DNA of 64,000 nt from positions 186,001 through 250,000 of the forward strand of contig NZ_JACHOS010000004.1 in NCBI RefSeq assembly GCF_014199985.1, given 5' to 3'. The notes under the pieces were generated by a model. That model was not told the DNA's origin, did no database searches, and saw only the letters and a program-made list of their open reading frames with translations. Below are positions 1 through 11,378 of the stretch, one piece after another (position 1 is the stretch's first letter; each line of letters opens with the position of its first letter). Origin of the DNA: Methylorubrum rhodesianum. Lineage in GTDB: Bacteria > Pseudomonadota > Alphaproteobacteria > Rhizobiales > Beijerinckiaceae. A program made the position numbers and the translations under genes.

Positions 1-173
1 GCGTAGACGGCGTAGCCGAAGCGGAACTGCGCCCAGGCCTGGGGGGCACGGGTCGTCCGCCTCGGGACCCGCACGAATGCGGCCGCGGCCAGCAGCGCGA
101 GGCCGGCGCCCATCAGCAGCACCAGCGCCACGAACGCGTAGTCGCTCACGGTCGACCCCGGCAGCGGTTCCAT
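1..173 (-). CDS. NuoA-like membrane protein, N-terminal part (cut by window edge)
   Basis: The start codon lies at 171-173, preceded by a strong GGAGGGGAGGAG ribosome site. The 57 visible residues give one hydrophobic helix (about residues 14-34), a basic PRR turn, then FRFGYAVYA leading off the window. This arrangement resembles subunit A of NADH-quinone oxidoreductase (a three-helix membrane subunit of complex I). The usual cysteine loop of NuoA is not seen, so it may be a divergent second copy or an unrelated small membrane protein. It is the last gene of a leftward unit whose other members lie outside the window. Confidence 0.4.
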   Translation of the reverse strand, partial: MEPLPGSTVSDYAFVALVLLMGAGLALLAAAAFVRVPRRTTRAPQAWAQFRFGYAVY

Positions 174-291
174 CCTCGCTCCTCCCCTCCCATGGCGGCC
201 CTCGCTCGCCGGGCCTCGGCCGCAGGACCGCACCGCCCATCCGCCCGGAACCGTTGTCGCGACCGACGGGGCGCGCCCCGGCCGGCCTGCC

Positions 292-1605
292 TCAATCTTC
301 CTTGAACGCCCGCCGAACCTGGTCGTTGAGGGGCTTTGTCAGGTAGGAGAGCACCGTCCGCTCGCCTGTCCGGATGAAGACCTCGGCCGGCATGCCCGGC
401 ACGAGCTTGATCCCCTTGAGCCGCGCGACCTGGTCCGCGTCCGGCCTGACATGGACCTTGAAGAAGCTCGTGCCCGTCTTCTCGTCCGTGATCTGGTCGG
501 CGGCCACGAGGCTGACCGTGCCCTCGATCTCCGGGGTGGTCCGCTGGTTGAACGCGGTCAGGCGCAGCACGGCGTGTTGTCCGAGCCGGACCTGGTCGAT
601 GTCCTTCGGGGCGACCTTCGCCTCGATCACGAGCGTGTCCGACCTCGGGACGATCAGCATGATGGACTCGCCCGGGCTGACGACCCCGCCGATGGTGTGG
701 ACGGCCAGTTGGTGGACCATGCCGTCCTGCGGGGCCCGGATGTCGATGCGCTTGAGCTGGTCCTCGGCCGCGACCCGCTTCTCGACGAGCTCGGCGATCT
801 TGGCCTGAACCTCGCTCAACTCCTTTGCCACCTCGCTACGCAGGTCCTGGTCGACCTGGATCACCTGGAGCTCGGTCTCGGAGATCTTGCCCTTCGCCTG
901 CGCGACGGAGGCGACGAGCTGCCCGTGCTCGCCCTCCAGGCGGGCGGCGTCGCGCTCCAGGGCGGTCACGCGCTGGATGGGGACCAGGTTCTTGCGCCAG
1001 AGGTCGCGCACGCCTTCGAGCTCGCGGTTGATCAACTCGGTCTCGCGCCGCTTGCCGGCGATCTGGCCCGTCAGGCCCTGGATCTCCTCCCGGAGCTGGC
1101 CGGTCCTCTCCTTCAGCTGCGCCTTCTGGCCCGCGCGGGCGTCCCGGCGCAGCTCGAACAGCCGGGTCTCGCCTGCGATGACCTTCCCCGCTTCCGGGTC
1201 GCTCTGGGCGCGGCCCCTGAGGACGGCCGCGAACGAGATCCGGGGGGCGCCGTCGCGTTCCGCCTCCAGGCGGCCCTGGCGCGCGGTCAGCTCGGCCAGG
1301 CTCTTGTCGACGACGGCGAGGTTGGCGCGGGTCACGGTCTCGTCCAGCCGCATGACGACCTGGCCGGCGCGCACGAGGTCGCCGTCCCGGACCCGCACCT
1401 CGCCCACCACGCCCCCGGTGGGGTGCTGCACCTTCTTGACGAAGGAATCGACGACGAGCGTCCCCGGTGCCACGACGGCGCCGGCGAGCTCGGTGGTGGC
1501 CGCCCACCCCCCGAGGCCGACGGTGAGCAGGGCCGCGGCCGCCAGGCTCAGGACGAGGTGGCGCCGAACGGAGCGGCGGATGTCCCAGGGGCGCTGCGCG
1601 CTCAC
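292..1605 (-). CDS. HlyD-family membrane fusion protein of a type I secretion system
   Basis: Periplasmic adaptor that links an inner-membrane ABC exporter to an outer-membrane channel. The 437 residues show a short cytoplasmic N-terminus, one membrane helix (about residues 17-37), a split lipoyl/barrel domain (residues 45-100 and 290-330), a long charged coiled coil between them (about 100-285), and a C-terminal beta-barrel region ending in the typical GMPAEVFIRTGERT. The length is normal for the PrtE/LapC-type family. The GTG start overlaps the stop of the exporter gene (GTGA), with GGAG just upstream, so the two are translationally coupled. No TolC-type gene is visible in the window. Confidence 0.92.
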   Translation of the reverse strand: MSAQRPWDIRRSVRRHLVLSLAAAALLTVGLGGWAATTELAGAVVAPGTLVVDSFVKKVQHPTGGVVGEVRVRDGDLVRAGQVVMRLDETVTRANLAVVDKSLAELTARQGRLEAERDGAPRISFAAVLRGRAQSDPEAGKVIAGETRLFELRRDARAGQKAQLKERTGQLREEIQGLTGQIAGKRRETELINRELEGVRDLWRKNLVPIQRVTALERDAARLEGEHGQLVASVAQAKGKISETELQVIQVDQDLRSEVAKELSEVQAKIAELVEKRVAAEDQLKRIDIRAPQDGMVHQLAVHTIGGVVSPGESIMLIVPRSDTLVIEAKVAPKDIDQVRLGQHAVLRLTAFNQRTTPEIEGTVSLVAADQITDEKTGTSFFKVHVRPDADQVARLKGIKLVPGMPAEVFIRTGERTVLSYLTKPLNDQVRRAFKED

Positions 1606-3446
1606 GCCCGCGCTCCTTCCGATAGGGTCCCTTCCGTGGCGGCGACCACGCGCAGCGGCACCGCTCTCTCGGGTGGCGGGCGCTCCTTGCCGTCGCCCCT
1701 CGGCAGCCAGGCGCTCGCGGCCGCGGTCGGGCGCTTCAGGGCGGACAGGACCTCATGCTTGGGCCCGAAGGCGCGGACCCGGCCCTCCGCCATGAACAGC
1801 AACCGGTTGACCGCCGCGAGGGCGCTCGGACGGTGGGCGACGATGACCACGGTCCCGCCGCGGGCACGCACGTCCCGGATCGCGCGGTTCAGGGCGTCCT
1901 CACCCTCCGCGTCGAGGTTGGAGTTCGGCTCGTCGAGGACGACGAGGAACGGCGCGCCGTAGAGGGCGCGCGCCAGCGCGATGCGCTGGCGCTGGCCTCC
2001 CGACAGGGCGGCCCCACCTTCGCCGATGGGCGTATCGTAGCCCTTCGGCAAGGCGCACACGAGGTCGTGGACGCCGGCGGCGCGTGCGGCGGCGACGATG
2101 GCCGCGGAGGCCGCGTCCGGGTCGAAGCGCGCGATGTTCTGCGCCACCGTGCCGGCGAAGAGTTCGACGTCCTGCGGCAGGTAGCCGATGTGCCGGCCGA
2201 GCACATCCGGCGGCCACCGGTCGAGGGTGGCGCCGTCGAGCCGGACGCAGCCGCGGACCGGCCCCCAGATCCCGACCAGGGCACGGATGAGCGAGGACTT
2301 GCCGGAGCCGCTGGCACCGATGACGCCGAGCCCCTCGCCGGCCCGCAGCGCGAAGGTGGCGTCGTCGACGAGGGCATGTTCGAGCCCGGGGGCGGTGACC
2401 GTCAGGGCCTCGACCCGGACGCTCTCGCAGGGGGCCGACAGGGCGACGCTCAACCGCTCGTTCGGGAACGCGGCGAGGAAGGCCTTGAGGCGTCCCCAGC
2501 CCTGCCGGGCCGCCACGAGCGACTTCCAGTGTGCCACCGCCAGCTCGACCGGCGCCAGGGCCCGGGCGACCAGGATCGAGCTCGCGATCATGATGCCGCC
2601 CGTCGCCTCGCCCTCGATCACGAGGTAGGCGCCGACGCCGAGCACCAGGGATTGCAGGGTGAGCCGCAGCACCTTGGCCATGGCGCCGAACCCGCCGGCG
2701 ACGTCCGACACGCGCCGCTGGGCCACGAGGTGGCGCTCGCTCGCCTCGGCCCAGAGGTCGCCCGTGCGCGGGGTCATGCCCATGGCGCGCAGCACCTCGG
2801 CGTTGCGCCGGCCGGCCTCCGCCAGGGCGTAGCGCTGGCCGGCCGCTGCTGCCGCCGCCCGCGACGGGCGGCGGGTCAGGAGATCCGTGACGAGGGTGAT
2901 GGAGACGAGAAGCAGCGCGCCCCCCAGCACCGCCGCGCCGATCCAGGGGTGGAAGGCGAAGCAGAGCAGCAGGTAGAGCGGGATCCAGGGCAGGTCGAAC
3001 AGGGCGGCCGGCCCCGGGCTCGACAGGAAGGTGCGGACCTGGTCGAGATCGCGCAGCGGCTGCAGTCCGTCGCCGTGACGCGCGGCGACGAGCGGGGCCT
3101 GCACCACGGCGTCGTAGGTCCGGCGCCCGAACGCCCGGTCCACGGACGCGCCGATCCGGACGAGGAGGCGGTTGCGCAGCACGTCGAACAGGCCCTGGAA
3201 GCCGTAGAGGACGAGAACGATGGCGGCGAGCCCGAGCAGCGTGGGCACGCTGCGGCTCGGCAGCACCCGGTCGTACACCTCCAGCATGAACAGGGAGCCG
3301 GTGAGATAGAGGAGATTCACCAGGGCGCTCAGCAAGCCGACGCCGAGGAGCGCGCCCCCGATGCCGGGACGCACCTCGGCCATCGTGGAAGACGGTTCGT
3401 CATCCTTGGCCGCCGCGGCGTTGTTCGCGAGCGCGGTTGGCTGCAT
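1602..3446 (-). CDS. Type I secretion ABC transporter (PrtD family permease/ATPase)
   Basis: Inner-membrane exporter energising release of RTX-type proteins. The N-terminal half (about residues 25-310) carries the six-helix ABC exporter membrane domain. The C-terminal ATPase has Walker A GASGSGKSS, signature LSGGQRQRIALARAL and Walker B FLVVLDEP. No peptidase C39 domain is present, as expected for the PrtD/AprD class. The ATG at 3444-3446 is preferred because GAGG lies 9 bases upstream; an in-frame ATG at 3459-3461 has no visible ribosome site. It lies between the RTX cargo gene and the HlyD gene, all leftward, so it most likely exports the 3567-5024 product. Confidence 0.93.
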   Translation of the reverse strand: MQPTALANNAAAAKDDEPSSTMAEVRPGIGGALLGVGLLSALVNLLYLTGSLFMLEVYDRVLPSRSVPTLLGLAAIVLVLYGFQGLFDVLRNRLLVRIGASVDRAFGRRTYDAVVQAPLVAARHGDGLQPLRDLDQVRTFLSSPGPAALFDLPWIPLYLLLCFAFHPWIGAAVLGGALLLVSITLVTDLLTRRPSRAAAAAAGQRYALAEAGRRNAEVLRAMGMTPRTGDLWAEASERHLVAQRRVSDVAGGFGAMAKVLRLTLQSLVLGVGAYLVIEGEATGGIMIASSILVARALAPVELAVAHWKSLVAARQGWGRLKAFLAAFPNERLSVALSAPCESVRVEALTVTAPGLEHALVDDATFALRAGEGLGVIGASGSGKSSLIRALVGIWGPVRGCVRLDGATLDRWPPDVLGRHIGYLPQDVELFAGTVAQNIARFDPDAASAAIVAAARAAGVHDLVCALPKGYDTPIGEGGAALSGGQRQRIALARALYGAPFLVVLDEPNSNLDAEGEDALNRAIRDVRARGGTVVIVAHRPSALAAVNRLLFMAEGRVRAFGPKHEVLSALKRPTAAASAWLPRGDGKERPPPERAVPLRVVAATEGTLSEGARA

Positions 3447-3566
3447 GTCGTTCTGCCTCATGCGACGGGGCTCGCGCGCGAGGGCGCGGCGGCCTTCAGG
3501 TGCCGGCCGGGCGGCACGAGGCGCCCGGCCGCTCGGCCCCGCGCATGGGCGCGGGGCCGCACCCGG

Positions 3567-5024
3567 TCAGGCGAGCATGTAGTCGTGCTCCGGGCTGGCG
3601 GAGGCCGTCGCGGTCTCCTGGAAGATCAGCCTGGAGCCGTCGCCGGTGATCGCCGGGTCGTTGATGAAGGCGCCCCGCGTCGCGTCGTCGGCGTTCCACA
3701 TGAAGTCGTCCTGGGCCATCTGGCTCCTCGTCAGGCCCTGGAGGAGGATCGAGCCGTCTCCCTGATCCGTCTGCCAGCTCACCAGGACGCCGCCCGAGAC
3801 GTCGGCGACCGTCACCTCGTCCGGGGTGATGTCGCGGAAGGCGATGTGGTCGAATGCGCCGGGGCCCGCATCGAAGCCGCCCGAAACGATGTCGTTGCCG
3901 GTGTCCGGCCCCACGATGAAGGCGTCCGCCCCGTCGCCGCCGTTCAGCACGTCGTCGCCCCGGCCGCCGTCCAGCATGTCGTGGCCGGCCCCGGCGTAGA
4001 GCACGTCGTTGCCGTCCTCGCCCATCAGGTTGTCGGCCTGGTCCCCGCCGTAGAGCTGATCGGCGCCGCGGCCGCCCATGAGGTGGTCCTGCCCCGCGCC
4101 GCCGTCGAGGACGTCGCGCCCGGCATCCCCGGATAGGTCATCGTCCCCTGCCGCGCCGGAAAGACGGTCGGCGCCATCCTGGCCATAGTAGAAGTCGCGG
4201 TCGCCCGTACCCGCGAAGGCATCTCGGCCCGCCGTGCCGACCTTCACGTTGAACTCGTCGAAGCGGAAGGCGTCCTCGGCGGTCGTCTCGCTGCCCGTGC
4301 CGGGGGCGGACAGGTTGCCGCCCTCGTCCTTGATGAACTTGTCGGCGGTGACGGTCTCCGCGTCGGCGCCGGTCGGGCGGATGACCTGGCGGTCGTCCGT
4401 GAACATGAAGTCGTCCTGGGCGAGTCGCGACTTATCGAAGCCTTCCAGCAGGACCGAGCCCCGGCCTTCGGCGACGTCCCAGCTGATCCGCACGCCCGCG
4501 TCGGTGTCCTCGAAACGCAGGTCCTCGGCGTTAAGGCCGCGCACCGCCAAGTGGTCGAGGATGCCCGGGCCGCCCTGGAAGTCCCGGATCACGTCGTCGC
4601 CGCTGTCGGCGCTGATGACGAAGGCGTCGCCGCCGGGCCCGCCCACCAGGATGTCGTCGCCGGCCCCGCCCTCAAGGTCGCCGTGGCCGACCCCTTCGTC
4701 GAGGTAGTCGCGCCCGTCCTCTCCCCGGAGGCCGTCGGCCGCGTCGCCGCCGACGAGCACGTCGGCCCCCCTGCCGCCGTCGAGGTGGTCCATGCCGCCG
4801 TTGCCGACCAGGACGTCGCGACCGTTGCCCCCGAGCAGGTCGTCGTTCTCGCCGCGGCCCGCCAGGTAGTCGGCGCCGCCGCGCCCGAAGGCGGTGTCCA
4901 GCCGTTCCGTCCCCGGCTGGATGTCCGAGCCCGATCCACCGATAAACAAGCGGTGCTCGCCGAAGCTCAGCTGGGTGTCCGGCGCACCGTCGAGGGAGCT
5001 CCGATGCTGCGGTTTGTGCGTCAT
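3567..5024 (-). CDS. RTX-repeat calcium-binding secreted protein (probable type I secretion cargo)
   Basis: A 485-residue acidic, glycine/aspartate-rich protein with two blocks of GGxGxDxLx nonapeptide repeats that should fold into calcium-binding beta rolls. The protein is internally duplicated: each repeat block is followed by a beta-rich segment ending in QDDFM, once near the middle and once near the C-terminus. The last residues (DYMLA) resemble the hydrophobic uncleaved signal read by PrtD-type exporters, and the exporter genes follow directly. The start at 5022-5024 has AAGGA 8 bases upstream; a longer in-frame reading to 5168 would run through an operator-like palindrome and is unlikely. 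No enzymatic domain is visible, so it may be a surface or matrix protein. The upstream metal-repressor box hints at metal control. Confidence 0.85.
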   Translation of the reverse strand: MTHKPQHRSSLDGAPDTQLSFGEHRLFIGGSGSDIQPGTERLDTAFGRGGADYLAGRGENDDLLGGNGRDVLVGNGGMDHLDGGRGADVLVGGDAADGLRGEDGRDYLDEGVGHGDLEGGAGDDILVGGPGGDAFVISADSGDDVIRDFQGGPGILDHLAVRGLNAEDLRFEDTDAGVRISWDVAEGRGSVLLEGFDKSRLAQDDFMFTDDRQVIRPTGADAETVTADKFIKDEGGNLSAPGTGSETTAEDAFRFDEFNVKVGTAGRDAFAGTGDRDFYYGQDGADRLSGAAGDDDLSGDAGRDVLDGGAGQDHLMGGRGADQLYGGDQADNLMGEDGNDVLYAGAGHDMLDGGRGDDVLNGGDGADAFIVGPDTGNDIVSGGFDAGPGAFDHIAFRDITPDEVTVADVSGGVLVSWQTDQGDGSILLQGLTRSQMAQDDFMWNADDATRGAFINDPAITGDGSRLIFQETATASASPEHDYMLA

Positions 5025-5089
5025 CTGGCGGGTCCTTGTGCCGATGGAGGGAAGCCGACGTGCCGGGCCGGAGGCGGGCACTTCGGTCT

Positions 5090-5106
5090 GTACCCCCATG
5101 GGGTAC
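5090..5106. promoter_or_regulatory. CsoR-type operator upstream of the RTX gene
   Basis: The palindrome GTACCCCCATGGGGTAC contains TACCC-N5-GGGTA (5091-5105), identical in form to the boxes at 11807 and 12490. It sits 66 bases upstream of the RTX start codon. GC-tract palindromes flanked by TA are typical operators of the CsoR/RcnR/DmeR family, and such a repressor is encoded at 11876. Binding is inferred, not shown. Confidence 0.6.
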
Positions 5107-5254
5107 ACATGACCCAAACCGCGCTTGCGGGCTCGTGGTTTCCGGTCTGCAAGCAATTCGAGACGCATTGCCGCAGTGTCCGCGCCGTTGGCCTGGGTAA
5201 GCGTCGTTACCGGTAGCGGCGGCGCCCGGTCGTGCCTGCGCGCTCCGGGGAGCG

Positions 5255-5269
5255 TACCCTGCCCGGGTA
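5255..5269. promoter_or_regulatory. Possible second CsoR-type box
   Basis: TACCCTGCCCGGGTA also fits TACCC-N5-GGGTA. It is 231 bases upstream of the RTX start in the 346-base gap between the RTX gene and the next gene. The spacer is GC-only and no promoter is obvious beside it, so this may be chance in GC-rich DNA or an upstream auxiliary site. Confidence 0.25.
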
Positions 5270-5370
5270 AGGGCCGGTCGGCAGTCCGGCGCCAGGGCAG
5301 GGCCTGACCGCCGTCCGGCCGCGCCGGTTGCCGCGAAGCCGGCCGTCGCCCGTCGGCAGGGCCGGCCTCG

Positions 5371-6663
5371 CTAACGGATCTGGCCGACGGGACGCGCGAT
5401 GGCGAGCACGCCTTTCAGGCCGCTCCCGAAACGGGCGATGCTCTCGCGGTGACCGCGCAGCTCGCTGTAGGGCAGGTAGCGGAGATCCAGCTCGGCCACC
5501 CGCGAGAAGGCTGGCCGGGCGAACTGTGCCCGGACGTCGTCCTCCCGATTGTCGGGAGCGACGAGGAAGAAGTTCCGGGCGGTCCCGCCCTCGGCCCCGA
5601 GGGCCAGATCCAGCATGCGGACGATGCCGGAGTAGATGCTCGTCGTATGCTCGACCTCGAAGGCTGCGGCCAGGTCCTGGCTGGCCTTGTCGATCCAGAT
5701 CACGTCGATGAGGCGGACGGTCTCGGCCGAGGCGGTCGCGGCCAGCCGCCCGGGCAGGCGTTGCAGGCATCCGTCGGAGAGCCGGCCCGCGCCGTAGGGC
5801 CGGTTGCCGTCGTTCGAGGCGATCCAGACGTCGAAGCCGAGCGCGAGGCCGAGGTCGCGCAGCCAACCCTGAACCTCGGTGTGGGTGTGGTCGGCTTCGC
5901 GGGCGGCCTGCTCCGCCTTTGACGCGGCGCCGGTCGCCTCCACCCGCACGCGTTCGAGGTTCTCGCGCCAGAGCTCCAGCGCGGCGGAGGTGTCGCGCTC
6001 CGGCAGCGGATACCGACCCGATCCCACGTCGAAGAGGAAGCCGGCGACGGCACCGAAGTCGTTCGACAGCAGCGAGCGATGGGTCTTGTTGAGGTCGAGG
6101 ATGCCGCGCCGCATGGCGAGATACTCGTCCCACTTGCCGAGCTTCACGTTGGCGCCCGTCAGGGCGTTGTAGCCCTTCACGATGGCCGTGTTGAACGGCG
6201 GAACCCAGGTTGGGTGCAGGAAATAGAGCAGGTTGGCCGCGGCCGGCCCCAAGCCCTTGATGCGGGCCTGGTCAAGCGCTTGTATCGCGGACACCACGTG
6301 CGCCTCGGCGTTGCAGCAGAGGCAGGTTTCGAGGAAGCGCCCGAACGCGACCTGGTTGGCGCGATCCTCGTAGATGTCAGGGATGCGCAGCTTCGGCTTC
6401 CAGAGGAAGGCGTGGTCGGCACCTTTGAAGACCTGGCGCTGCTCGGCGATGGAATGGACCACCGTCTCCAGCGAGGAGCCCCGGTAGGCGTTGCCGAAGG
6501 TGTCGGCCTTGACCTCGTCGACGACCGCCTGGATGCCGCGTCGAATCGACCGGAAGTTCTTGATGCGCTCGTCCCAGAGGAACCAAGTGCGGTAGGAAGC
6601 ACCGGCATCCTCGCGCCAGTGCCGGATGAGCTTGCCGACCCAGGCGTCGTCCACGTTCGTCAT
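5371..6663 (-). CDS. Orphan protein with HhH-like N-terminus and restriction-nuclease-like C-terminus
   Basis: 430 residues from the ATG at 6661-6663; an in-frame start 20 codons further upstream is poorly supported. Residues about 125-160 contain GLGPAAANLLYFLHP followed by a conserved-looking TAIVKGYN, similar to the helix-hairpin-helix region of DNA glycosylases. A coiled segment lies near residues 240-265. Residues about 320-350 hold DVIWIDK and AFEVEHTTSIYSG, a pattern I associate with PD-(D/E)XK-like nucleases of restriction-type proteins (acidic residue, then ExE after a strand). A DNA-acting role, possibly defence, is inferred. It is a single gene with no methylase beside it. Confidence 0.5.
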   Translation of the reverse strand: MTNVDDAWVGKLIRHWREDAGASYRTWFLWDERIKNFRSIRRGIQAVVDEVKADTFGNAYRGSSLETVVHSIAEQRQVFKGADHAFLWKPKLRIPDIYEDRANQVAFGRFLETCLCCNAEAHVVSAIQALDQARIKGLGPAAANLLYFLHPTWVPPFNTAIVKGYNALTGANVKLGKWDEYLAMRRGILDLNKTHRSLLSNDFGAVAGFLFDVGSGRYPLPERDTSAALELWRENLERVRVEATGAASKAEQAAREADHTHTEVQGWLRDLGLALGFDVWIASNDGNRPYGAGRLSDGCLQRLPGRLAATASAETVRLIDVIWIDKASQDLAAAFEVEHTTSIYSGIVRMLDLALGAEGGTARNFFLVAPDNREDDVRAQFARPAFSRVAELDLRYLPYSELRGHRESIARFGSGLKGVLAIARPVGQIR

Positions 6664-7379
6664 CGCCCCAAGGCTCGGCCGCGCTGCAGGGGACTTATGC
6701 CCCGGCCGGGTATCCGGCACCACAAGATCCGGCTTGGTTCGGCGCGGTCTCGTGCGATCCTGGGAGGGTGTCGCAACCGCGCAACGTCCGCGCGCCGGCC
6801 ATCACGGCAGGCGGCCGAAGGGCCTGCCAAGCCGCGATCCGGCCTTCGGCCAGGACGTACGGCGTGTGAACGAGGTCCGCCCGCAATCGGGAGGCCCCCT
6901 CCCGATCCCTCGACCGTGCCGCTAACGCCCCCTGCCCCAGGTCGCGCAGGAGGGTTCATCATCGGCCGCTCGTACCGGATCGACGAGCGGTCCTCAGGCC
7001 GCGGACACCTTTCGCCGAAGCCCAGCGTGGCCGTCAGGAAGCGGGATGGCGCGCCGTGAGCGATGAGGCGTCGAACCGGAAGCCACCACGCCGTTGCCGT
7101 CCCGTGATCCGGGAAGCGGTCTCCCAGGTGGGTGGTCCCGTGGCCCGTGCCGAGGGGCCGGCCGGGTGACGCCGTCAGTCCGACGGCCCCGAACCCGGCC
7201 ACGCGGTCCCGGATCGGGTGATGCGCATCCAGGTTCGGAATGTGCGGGGGCCCCGAGCGTGAGGAGCGCGCCGAGCGAGGTCGCGGTCGGCGAGGCCGGG
7301 GTCACCGGCCCCATCGCGGCGCCCCCGGAGCCGGGGCGCCCGGCTCCGGCACCGGCCGCGTCTCGCTCGGCCATGAGAC
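6664..7379. other. Gene-free stretch
   Basis: About 700 bases of GC-rich sequence with no reading frame that has a convincing start, ribosome site or protein-like composition. No RNA gene, repeat or operator was recognised. Confidence 0.5.
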
Positions 7380-7646
7380 TCACCCGGCCTGTACGGGCGT
7401 GTAGCCGGCCGACACGACCGCCCTGGCGACGGCGACCGCGTCCGTCGTCCCGCTGACCGTGAGCGTCTTCGTGGCCAAGTCCACGCTCGCCACCGCGCCG
7501 GGCAGATCGCGCGCGATGGCGGCGGTGACCGCCCGCACGCAATGGCCGCAGGTCATGCCGTCGACCCGCAGCACGACCGCGTCGGGCCGCGCCGAACCGG
7601 AAGCGGAAGCCGGGCGAGCGGTGAGATTGTTCGTGCAGCAGCACAT
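7380..7646 (-). CDS. copZ: CopZ-like heavy-metal-associated (HMA) copper chaperone
   Basis: An 88-residue cytosolic protein with one HMA domain carrying the metal motif GMTCGHC. The N-terminus is unusual: it begins MCCCTNN, three consecutive cysteines that could add a second thiol site. The start at 7644-7646 follows a strong GAGGAGGTT. It would carry Cu(I) to the CopA pump, encoded divergently at 7848. Its promoter (7687-7708) has the same 19-base spacer and dyad as that of copA, pointing to joint control by the CueR-type protein at 10496. Confidence 0.85.
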   Translation of the reverse strand: MCCCTNNLTARPASASGSARPDAVVLRVDGMTCGHCVRAVTAAIARDLPGAVASVDLATKTLTVSGTTDAVAVARAVVSAGYTPVQAG

Positions 7647-7683
7647 TTGGGAACCTCCTCGGTTGGGATCCCCACGCAAATGG

Positions 7684-7710
7684 TCGTTCCCATGGTGGGA
7701 AGGTCAAGGG
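7684..7710 (-). promoter_or_regulatory. CueR-type promoter of copZ
   Basis: Read leftward, the sequence is TTGACC, then a 19-base spacer holding the dyad TTCCC-N5-GGGAA, then a weak -10 (CATTTG). MerR-family activators act on promoters with overlong 19-20-base spacers and a dyad centred in them. It is almost the mirror image of the copA promoter. Confidence 0.7.
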
Positions 7711-7786
7711 CCATCCCTGGCATTCGAACGGATTCTCTGCGGGACCACGAGATCGCCCGCACCGGAAGGCCCGCCTCGAAGGCCCC

Positions 7787-7817
7787 TTGACCTTCCCATT
7801 GTAGGAAGCCCCATCTC
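7787..7817 (+). promoter_or_regulatory. CueR-type promoter of copA
   Basis: TTGACC at 7787-7792, a 19-base spacer with TTCC-N7-GGAA, and a -10-like CATCTC at 7812-7817, 31 bases before the copA start. The overlong spacer and TTCC/GGAA dyad are those of CueR/MerR-activated copper promoters. Confidence 0.7.
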
Positions 7818-7847
7818 CGGAGCCATCGACGTTCGAGGGAGACAAGG

Positions 7848-10364
<2,517 letters not shown>

Positions 10365-10495
10365 GCGCCGCCCCGGGGCCACGGTCGGGGACGGCCCCGG
10401 CCGGCGCGGGCTCGACCGCGGCGGCGCCGCGTCCTAGACCCGGAGGCGGTTGCGAAGGCCCGGCCCCGGTCACCCGTCCAGCGGAGGGCAAAGCC

Positions 10496-10939
10496 ATGAA
10501 CATCGGTGAGGCGGCCAAGGCCTCGGGGGTCTCGGCCAAGATGATCCGCTACTACGAAAGCATCGGCCTGATCCGGCCGGCGGCGCGCTCCGAGGCGGGT
10601 TACAGGCTCTACGGTGACGAGGACGTGCACGCGCTCCGCTTCGTGCGGCGCGCCCGCAGCCTGGGGTTTCCCCTGGACGAGGTCGCCGCCCTGCTTGGCC
10701 TTTGGCACGACAAGCGGCGGGCCAGCTCCGAGGTGAAGGCCGTGGCAACGCGGCATGTGCGCGACCTCGAAGCGCGCATCGCCGAGATGCAGGCCATGGT
10801 CCGGACCCTCAGCCATCTCGCCGAGCATTGCTCGGGCGACGACCGTCCGGATTGCCCGATCCTCGATGACCTCGCCGGCACCGCGCCCCGGTCCCCCGCG
10901 GGTCGTCCCGATAACCGGCGACGCGCGGAACACGCCTGA
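10496..10939 (+). CDS. cueR: CueR-type MerR-family copper-responsive activator
   Basis: A 147-residue MerR regulator: N-terminal winged helix-turn-helix (residues 1-70, with MIRYYESIGLIRPA), a dimerisation helix (75-108) and the metal loop CSGDDRPDC. The two cysteines, Cys112 and Cys120, are seven residues apart and carry the same numbers as in E. coli CueR, indicating Cu(I)/Ag(I)/Au(I) sensing. GGAGGG is 8 bases upstream of the start. It should activate the two 19-base-spacer promoters at 7684-7817. The C-terminal 20 residues are low-complexity and proline/arginine-rich. Confidence 0.92.
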   Translation: MNIGEAAKASGVSAKMIRYYESIGLIRPAARSEAGYRLYGDEDVHALRFVRRARSLGFPLDEVAALLGLWHDKRRASSEVKAVATRHVRDLEARIAEMQAMVRTLSHLAEHCSGDDRPDCPILDDLAGTAPRSPAGRPDNRRRAEHA

Positions 10940-11378
10940 CGGCATTGACGCGCAGGCGAGGCCGGCAGCCGCCGGACGACGGGGTCGAGCGACCGGGGAC
11001 GCGGCCTTCGCTTCCCACCACGCCTGGGATCGGCCTGTCGTTGGCCGCTCGCCAGGCCAGCGCAGCCAGACGCGGTGCCGCCGCTTGGGCCCGTCGGGAC
11101 GGCGTGAGGTCTGACGGGATTCGACCTCTCAGGCCAGGTGCGCCAAGCGGATCGGTCGGCGCGCGCCGGCCGCCGCGGGGCCGGCTGGCACGGCGGATGA
11201 CGCTGCGCGGCGGGCAGCGCTCGCCCCGTCGCGCTCGGCGGCGGGCATGCCTGACATCGGGGTGACCCATGCCGGCTGCGGCACCGCCACGCTGGGGCGG
11301 ACGCGGCGCCGGCACGAAGGGCAGCGAGCGCGCGGCTTGGGCCCCCTCGCAAACGCCGCACCGGCGAGGTCGCCGCGT
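10940..11378. other. Gene-free stretch
   Basis: About 440 bases between cueR and the copper-storage gene. No reading frame has a convincing start or composition, and no repeat or RNA was recognised. Confidence 0.5.

Noticed and set aside
1755..4136. A 793-codon open frame on the plus strand
   Set aside because: It is antisense to the exporter and RTX genes, whose motifs are unmistakable. Its composition is that of a reverse-frame shadow.
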